This document shows positions 34,001-43,000 of a stretch of 64,000 bases of DNA, one piece after another. Under the pieces are notes generated by a model. It ran no database searches. It had not been told where the DNA came from and saw nothing but the letters and a program-made list of their open reading frames with translations. Made by a program: the position numbers and the translations under genes. Origin of the DNA: Rhinopithecus roxellana (lineage: Eukaryota; Chordata; Mammalia; Primates; Cercopithecidae); the NCBI RefSeq assembly GCF_007565055.1, contig NC_044560.1, positions 87,301,295 through 87,365,294 on the forward strand. Reading direction: 5' to 3'. Numbering within the stretch: position 1 is the first letter of the stretch; every line of letters starts with the position of its first letter.

Positions 34001-37000
34001 TGAGTTTCCCAAGAATTGTTGAAAGCCTTTGCTGCAGTGGTCTGAGCAGGTGTGCTGTTGCTGCTGCAAAACATACCTTCATAGCTGTACTGCTTAGGAA
34101 GCTAGCAGAGAAGTTTTTTCCTTCCTTCCCTCCTCCCTTCTTCCCCTCCTCCCTCCCTTCCTTTTTCTTTCTTTCTTTCCCACTTCCCCTTCCCCTTCCC
34201 CTTCCCTTCCCTTTTCTTTCACCTGGTAATACCAATTTATGAATTCCCTATAGTTTTTAATACTCCCTTTCTAGAGAAATTTCTCAGCATAACTCAGGGT
34301 TTTGAAGGCTGCTTAAGTCTTCCATTGTCCCTCTTTGGACTCAGTACTCAGAGATAATTCCAAGTGGAGAATAAGCCATGCGTGGATACTACAGTATAGG
34401 TAGGGGAAGGTGAGCATTTCTACTCTCAGTGGTGGCTAAGCCTGAGCCAGCCCAACCACCTACTCTTCCAGAGCTAATTTTAGCCTTCTCAACATTTTTA
34501 TTTTATTTTATTTTATTTATTTATTTATTTATTTAATTTATTTATTTATTTATTTATTTTGAGAGAGAGAGAGAGTCTTGCTCTATTGGCCAGGATGGAG
34601 TGCAGTGGCGCGATCTCTGGCTCACTGCAACCTCCACCTCCTGGGTTTAAGCGATTCTTCTGCTTTAGCCTCCCTAGTAGCTGGGATTATAGGCACACGC
34701 CACCTTGCTTGGCTGATTTTTGTATTTTTAGTAGAGAACAGGGTTTTGGTTGTTGCCCATGCTGGTCTCGAACTCCTGAAGTGATCCGCCTGCCTCAGCC
34801 TCCCAAAGTTCTGGGATTACAGGCATGAGCCACTGCGCCCGGCCAGCCTTCTCAACTTCTAAACTAGCCAGAGTCATTACTGGGCCAGAAAAGAAACAAA
34901 CTGAGATCAATGCATAGCATTTTCAGAAGGCCAGCATCATTGTTTTGGAGAACTGGCTTGGGTTCTGTGAGGGATCCTCATGGAGTAACTTCTGTGGGAC
35001 ATCCTGCATCCCTTCCAAGGTTGGGTGAGATGCCTCACATTTCCCAGTGCTTCCTCTGCACCCCTCCATTGGAGTAAAAACCACAGTTTGTGGGATGGTT
35101 GAGCTGATGGCTCTGAATCCCAGAAACCTTAATTTTGACTTATCTTTTGATAGGCTGAGGGAAAATACAAAGATGATCCTGTTGATCTCCGCCTTGATAT
35201 TGAACGTCGTAAAAAACATAAGGAGAGAGATCTTAAACGAGGTAAATCGAGAGAATCTGTGGATTCCCGAGACTCCAGCCACTCAAGGGAAAGGTCAGCT
35301 GAGAAAACGGAGAAAACTCATAAAGGATCAAAGAAACAGAAGTACGTAAGCCCCTGTCACCCCTTTCAGACTCTTAAGTTCCTTGTCTGCCCCCTTTGGG
35401 CTGTACACCAGAACTTTCAAATCACAGTTTAGGGTTAGTAATTACAGCAACCTGTTTCTTCTTTTAATCCATATAAATGTCAGTAGGGTCCCCAGTTTGA
35501 AAACAATTTCTACATCAAAATAGTGTGATCTTTGTCCAAAGAAGGCTTCATGACAAAAGTTAATCTGTTAAATTGACCACAGGGATGGTGTGGAGAATCA
35601 TTAGAATCATTTGGGAATTCCTTTTGCAGTTTCAGATGTGCCTTTTCTCATCACACATTTTCATGGGGAGGTTGTATTTTAGAAATGGCACAAAGTCATT
35701 GTCAAGTAATAACACTGTTTAGTCAAAGAAGCAGGGTGGAACTAGATAGGACATGATTGTTGATCTTAAGTGCTTTTTAAACTAGTTTTACAGACAGTTC
35801 CAGGAGAGGTGTTCCAGGTACTCCTTAAACAAAGGTGGCATTATTGAACTTTGTGGGGCAACATTCATGCCTATGTCCTGATGTTTCTGTTTACGTTTTT
35901 GAATGTTCCATGAGTTTTTAATCATGTGTCACAAAAAGTAGCACAATTGAAGCCCCATACCTTCTGGTAAGAAGCAACACTTCTGCTGATTCTGAACTTT
36001 AGCTGGCAAGCTTTTATTTTTTTGAGACAGAGACTCACTCTGTTGCCTAGGCTGGAGTGCAACTTCCGCCTCCCTGCTTCAAGTGATTCTCCTGCCTCAG
36101 CCTCCTGAGTAGCTGGGATTACAGGCGCCCACCACCACACCCAGCTAATTTTTTGTATTTAGAGATGGAGTTTCACCATGTTGGCCAGGCTGGTCTTGAA
36201 CTCCTGACCTCACGATTCACCCACCTTGGCCTCCCAAAGTGCTGGGATTACAGGTGTGAGCCACTGTGCCCGGCTGTGTTTTTGTATCAATTTTCTGCTA
36301 ACCCCTTGAGATAAGTCGAACAGTTGGTGTGATACCCATTTTGCCCATTTGAAAGATAAGCCAAGCTTAGAATGATGTGCCTTACGATTACAAGTATTGG
36401 GCGCGGGCCCGGTGGCTCACGCCTGTAATCCCAGCACTTTGGGAGGCCGAGGCAGGCAGATCATCTCGTCGGGAGTTCGGGACCAGCCTGGGCCAATATC
36501 ATGAAACCCTGTTTCTACTTAAAAAAAAAAAAAAATTAGCCAGGCATGGTGTTGCGCGCCTATAGTCCCAGCTACTCCAGAGGCTGATGCAGGAGAATCG
36601 CTTGAACCTGGGAGGCAGAGGTTGCAGTGAGCCGAGGTCTCACCACTGCACTCCAGCCTGGGTGACAGAGGAGACTTCATCGCACCAAAAAAAAAAAAAA
36701 TCACAAGTATCGGCTGACCTCAAACACAGATCTTTTGTTCTACTTTGTCTCCCATTCCAGTGTGTAACTTATGCATTAGGAGCCTTGGCAGCTTTCAGGG
36801 CTGCCCATAGATAAAGAACCTGCGAATCCTCAGCAGGGAATGGAAGTAGTAGTACAGTAGTGCCTGGGCCGCCACTTAGAAGTGGAACGTGAACCCCTTA
36901 AGCATTTCAGAGTTGAGTCTGGATAACTAACTCTTGATTTCCTCTCCCTGGAACACATGTCTACCTCTGACTTGCTATGTGACTTGAACGAGTCCCCTGC

Positions 37001-40000
37001 AAACCCCAGTATTCTGTGATTTTTTTTTTCTTTTCTCCGAGACAGAGTCTCGCTCTGTCGCCCAGGCTGGAGTGCAGTGGCGCGATCTCGGCTCACTGCA
37101 AGCTCTGCCTCCTGGGTTCACACCATTCTCCTGCCTCAGCCTCCTGAGTAGCTAGAACTACTGGCGCCGGCCACCGTGCCCGGATAATTTTTTTTGCATT
37201 TTTAGTAGAGACGGAGTTTTACTGTGTGAGCCGGGATGGTCTCCATCTCCTGACCTCATGATCCGCCCGTCTTGGCCTCCCAAAGTGGTGGGATTACAGG
37301 CTTGAGCTACCACACCTGGCCCGTTGAGACGGGGTCTTGCTCTGTCGCCCAGGCTGGAGTGCAGTGGCACAGTCGTAGCTCATGGCATCCTTGAACTGCT
37401 GGGCTCAAGTGATCCTCCTGCCTCAGCCTTCCAAGTAGGCTGAGCTAGGAGTATAGATGTGCACCACGATGCCCGACTAATTTTTTAAATTTTTTTGTAG
37501 AGACAAGGGCTGGCTATGTTTCCCATGCTGGTCTTGAACTCTTGGCCTCAAGTGATTCCTACCCACCTCGTTGGCCTCCCGAAGCATTGGGATTACAGGC
37601 ATGAGCTGCCACACCTGGCCTGTTTTGAGACGGGGTTTTACTCTGTCACCCATGCTGGAGTGCGGTGATGATATCAGTGACCTACTGCAGCTTTGACCTC
37701 CTGGGCTCAAGTGTTCCTCCCACTTCAACCTCCCAATCAGCTGGGACTACAGGTGTGCACCATCATGCCTGGCTAATTGTGTATTTCTTATAGAGTTGAG
37801 GTTTTGCCATGTTGCCCAGGATGGTCTAGAACCCCTGGACTCAAGCAATCTGCCTACCTTGGCCTCCCAAAGTGCTGGGATTACAGGCATGAGCCACTAT
37901 GCCCAGCCAGAACTTTTTTTTATATAACTGAAGAATGGCCGGGCGCGGTGGCTCAAGCCTGTAATCCCAGCACTTTGGGAGGCCGAGACGGGTGGATCAC
38001 GAGGTCAGAAGATCGAGACCATCCTGGCTAACACGGTGAAACCCCGTCTCTACTAAAAAATACAAAAAACTAGCCAGGCGAGGTGGCGGGCGTCTGTAGT
38101 CCCAGCTACTCCGGAGGCTGAGGCAGGAGAATGGCGTAAACCTGGGAGGCGGAGCTTGAAGTGAGCTGAGATCTGGCCACTGCACTCCAGCCCGGGCGAC
38201 AGAGCGAGACTCCGTCTCAAAATAAATAAATAAATAAATAACTGAAGAACGACTTACCCAGGTCACACAGCTAATAAGAGACAATGCTGGCCGGGTGTGG
38301 TGGCTCACGCCTGTAATGCCAGCACTTTGGGAGGCCGAGGTGAACAGAGCATGAAGTCAGAAGATTGAGACCATCCTGGCCAACATGGTGAAACCCTGTC
38401 TCTACTAGAAATACAAAAATTAGCCGGGCATGGTGGTGGGCGCCTGTAATTCCCGCTACTCAGGAGGCTGAGGCAGGAGAATCGCTTAAATCCAGTAGGT
38501 GGAGGTTGCAGTGAGCCAAGATCGCAGCACTGCACTCCAGCCTGGTGATAGAGGGAGACTCTGTCTCAACAACAAAAAAAAGAGACAGAATGCTAAGACT
38601 CAAATTTGAGGCCTTTTGAGAGTTTTTTTTTGTTTGTTTGTTTTTTCTTAAGGTAGAGTCTCACTCTGTCGCCCAGACTGGAGTGCAGTGGTATGATCTC
38701 GGCTCACTGCAACCTCTGCCTCCTGGGTTCAAGTGATTCTCCTGTCTCAGCCTCCCGAGTAGCTGGGATTACAGATGCTTGTCACCACACCCAGCTAATT
38801 TTTGTATTTTTAGTAGAGATGGGGTTTTGCCATGTTGGTCAGGCTGGTCTTGAACTCCTGACCTCAAGTGATCTAGCCGCCTTGGTTTCCCAAAGTGCTG
38901 GGATTACAGGAGAGAGCCACTATGCCCGGCCAGAGAGTCTTATTTTTGAAAACCTCTTGAAATAGCATGGATATTTAGTGAGGTCAAAGTTGAAGTTATG
39001 TGAATTCTATGACAGTAACTTATATTTCCCCTTTGTATGAGTAAGTATGTGTAGGTGAGGAGCAGGGAGCATGATACCTTTCATAATGGAAGACTGAGGG
39101 AGGGAAGGACAATGATAGGTTACTGACATTTGGCTGGCTCTGCTACTCCTCTACTCCTGGGATCCTGGCCTTGCTGCCCCCTAGAGGTACGCAGTAACCT
39201 CCACTATCACATGGCAGGGCTGGTACTGACCCTAGTACATAGACAGTGACTCATCGTATTAAGATAATTTGCCCTAGTCTGTAATTTCCCCCACATGAAG
39301 GAAAGGGAAGGGACATAACTCTGGGAGAGTTACGCCAGATCCTAGGCTTAGTGACACAACCTGTTTGAGCTCAGTGGGAGGTAATATGTGGAGTCGTCGT
39401 ATAATTAGAGCTAGGTTAGAATCCGGGCTCTGCTTGACTCTCTCACCTGAGCCTCCTACCTGTAAAATGAGGGAAATAATACTGAGTCATGTTGCACTTT
39501 ACTGCATGCCAGCTATGTTGGTATAAAGTGTTTAAACACATTGTTTATTTAGAGAACCCTATAAGACAGGTAGCATTCCCGTAAGAAATAAAAGTAATAG
39601 AAAGCACTAACCGATGATAATATACAAAGCTATTTATCTGGCCCAATACCAGATACTTCGGAGCTCTCAATATAGTGTTAATTTCCTTCTCCCTTATTAA
39701 TTCATACCTGTATCTTAGACTGAGCTACTGGAGGCCATGGACTGTGTTTTGTTCCTGCTTCTGTGTATGTCCTATGTTTATCACAGACTCAGACATAGAT
39801 GTGTCTATGAACATAGATGTGTCATGTGAACATGACTGACAGAATTGAGGGGAAGTATCTTGGGTGGGTAGGTTGGGGGTGAGCTGGTTTTATAAGGTTA
39901 CTCATCATCAGTTTCTTCATCACAGGCACACTTTTGATTGTCCTGTGCTTATCCATGAGGCCCCAGCCAAGCAGTGTCCCCTAGAAGATGATTGATTACC

Positions 40001-43000
40001 CTGGCTCTTCTCTTTTCACAGGAAGCATCGGAGAGCAAGAGACAGGTCCAGATCGTCCTCCTCTTCCTCCCAGTCATCTCACTCCTACAAAGCAGAAGAG
40101 TACACTGAAGAGACAGAGGAAAGAGAGGAGAGCACCACGGGCTTTGACAAATCAAGACTGGGGACCAAAGACTTTGTGGGTCCAAGTGAAAGAGGAGGTG
40201 GCAGAGCTCGAGGAACCTTTGTAAGACCCTCCCCTCTCCCCCTTTCTCTAAGCCCCTTGCTCCTACCAACTCTGATTATGTTTCATCAGAATACCAGTTT
40301 TGTTGCCTTTGACATAAGTAATCCAATCCAAAGACCCTGAATCTTTGGTTCTCCTTCCCACATTTCCTGGCCTTTCCATTTTTTGTTGCTTTTCTGTTCA
40401 TAATCACTTAGCTAGAAAGCCTCTTACGGCTTCTGGTCTCAGAACTTCCCCCACTTACTTCGACTACTGCTGTTTATAGGGAGGCCCTTGGGGCAGGTTT
40501 GTCCTCTGTGCAGGCTACAGACTTGAGATGAGCAGAAAGGGAATGGCTGGAAACCAGCTGACCAGCATATGACTGGAAGACAGCTGTCTCTTCCACACCA
40601 GAAAAGTGTTTGAACAGAAAGCAGGGGGGTTTGTTCCCCATTCCTGGCATAATCCTTTGTTCCTTTTTCCCTCATTTATTGCAATAGCAGTTTCGAGCCA
40701 GAGGAAGAGGCTGGGGCAGAGGCAACTACTCTGGGAACAATAACAACAACAGCAACAACGATTTTCAAAAAAGAAACCGGGAAGAGGAGTGGGACCCAGA
40801 GTACACACCCAAAAGCAAGAAGTATTACTTGGTATGTGTCTGGGGATAACCAGGAAGGGTCAGAGGGCCTTTGACACACACAGTAGCTGATACCAGGCCT
40901 TAATTAGTTTGTCCAAAACTGATTAAATTTATGTGCAGGAATATTGCACTGAGGCGTGTATACTTGCATAGTGCTAACTGGATGGGTGTCCTCTAGAGAG
41001 GCAGTCCTGGTCTTCAAAGGGTTTATCATTGAAGATGTTTATGGATTCCAAGATAAGCAAGAAGCGTTGGTCTTGTCTTTTTAGTCTGTGAACTTGTTTT
41101 ACTGCTCAACCACCACCCCACCCTCAGCCTCCCTCATTCCTGTGGATAGAGCCATAACCCTTCCCCAATGCTGCTGTCCCTCACTGCCACTCCTTCATGC
41201 AAGAATGACCAGAAAGACAGCTCAGAATCTCTTTGAGGAAAGGGATGTCTCTCCAAAATGAAATGCCACTGGGGCTTCTCTCATCTAAGCTATTGATCAT
41301 TCCCCTGCACTCTGGGCCTCCTTCAGATTAGGACTGTTATAGGCTGGAGTTCCTGGCCTTGAGTGAGCCCTCTTGGCCTTGGTATGTAACAGCAGGCGAA
41401 GATCCAGGCCGGTGTGAGTGTTACAACTAAGGTAAAGGAGCAGCTGAATCTCCATCACCTGCTAGAATGGCTGGAATGAATCTATGTTGTCAGTTGGACA
41501 GCTAGGAAACAGGTTGTGTGTTTCCTGTGCATGGCTGTGCATGGCCACCATCCCTTTTCTAGGGTTGCTGCTGCTGGTAGCTGCTTTCAGGCTACTAGAG
41601 GACCTTTGAACTTATCTCTAGGGAATTGTAGTTGGTTGGGCCCAGGTTGGGTGCTGGAGTGGGACTGCTGTAGGGGAAGAATTAAAGGCCATCTCCCTTG
41701 CCCCTGTCTGCCACCTGAGAGAGTATTGCCAGCCTGATTGATTTAATGTGAACAAGCAGCCGTGGTCAGAAGAAGCTGACACTTCTGCTGAGCTGAGCTC
41801 CAACAGCCTAAGACCCTAGCTTGTGTGTGGGGGGGTGGTTTAGGTTCTGAAGTCTTGGGGCTGATAAGGTAATGACTGCTGGTTTTCTTTTTTTTTTTTT
41901 TTTTCTTTTTTTTTTTTTTTTGAGACGGAGTCTCGCTCTGTCGCCCAGGCTGGAGTACAGTGGCGCGATCTCGGCTCACTGCAAGCTCCGCCTCCCGGGT
42001 TCACGCCATTCTCCTGCCTCAGCCTCCCGAGTAGCTGGGACTACAAGCGCCCGCCACCTCGCCCGGCTAGTTTTTTGTATTTTTTTAGTAGAGACGGGGT
42101 TTCACCGTGTTAGCCAGGATGGTCTCGATCTCCTGACCTCGTGATCCGCCCGTCTCGGCCTCCCAAAGTGCTGGGATTACAGGCTTGAGCCACCGCGCCC
42201 GGCCACGACTGCTGGTTTTCAAAATGTTTTCTCATTCGTTGTTTGATTGGATCCCTCCTTCTGTCTCATGAGATTGTCAGAGCAAGGATTGTTTGAAATG
42301 TAGGTTAATCCTTTCCTTGAACTAAGTGAAAAAGAAAAAAAAAATGAAATGTAGGTTAAATGTTCTTTCTACTTTGTCACACTGCCTCCTTGCATAAAAC
42401 AGGGGAGATACAAAATGAGAGTGGAGTTGGAGGGTCAGGAAGAGCCCCAGCCCCAGCATTGGATTCTGAGCATTTGGAGTGCAGTGGCACTATCTCGGCT
42501 CACTACAGCCTCTGCCTCCTGGGTTCAAGCAGTTCTCCTGCCTCAAGCCTCCCGAATAGCTGGGACTACAGGCACACACCCCCATGCCTGGCTTTTTTTT
42601 TTTTTTTTAATATTTTAATAGAGACGGGTTTCACCGTGTTGCCCAGGCTGGTCTCGAACTCCTGACCTCAGGCAATCCGCTCGCCTCGGCCTCCCAACGT
42701 GCTAAGATTATAGGCATGAGCCACTGCACCCAGCCGCATTGCCTCCTTTCTTAACTGCTTAACAACCCGGTTCACATGGAGTTTCACGTTTTGGTGTGAT
42801 TGGCTTTCTCAGACCCATCCTTTGAGAGAGGATGTACTAAATCATATGGAGTTGCTTAAAGTTCCTAAGCTTTTTCCTCATTTGCAGAGTGGGAGGTGAT
42901 AATGATAGGGTAGATATGAGGATTAAATGAGATAGTATATAAATGTCTTACTTCAGTGCTCAGTGACTTTATTTTCCTTAAACTATGAAGGGTTCATGCT

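Noticed and set aside
33978..34235. Lys/Gly/Arg-rich minus-strand peptide frame
   Set aside because: Translation of the homopyrimidine tract; simple sequence only.
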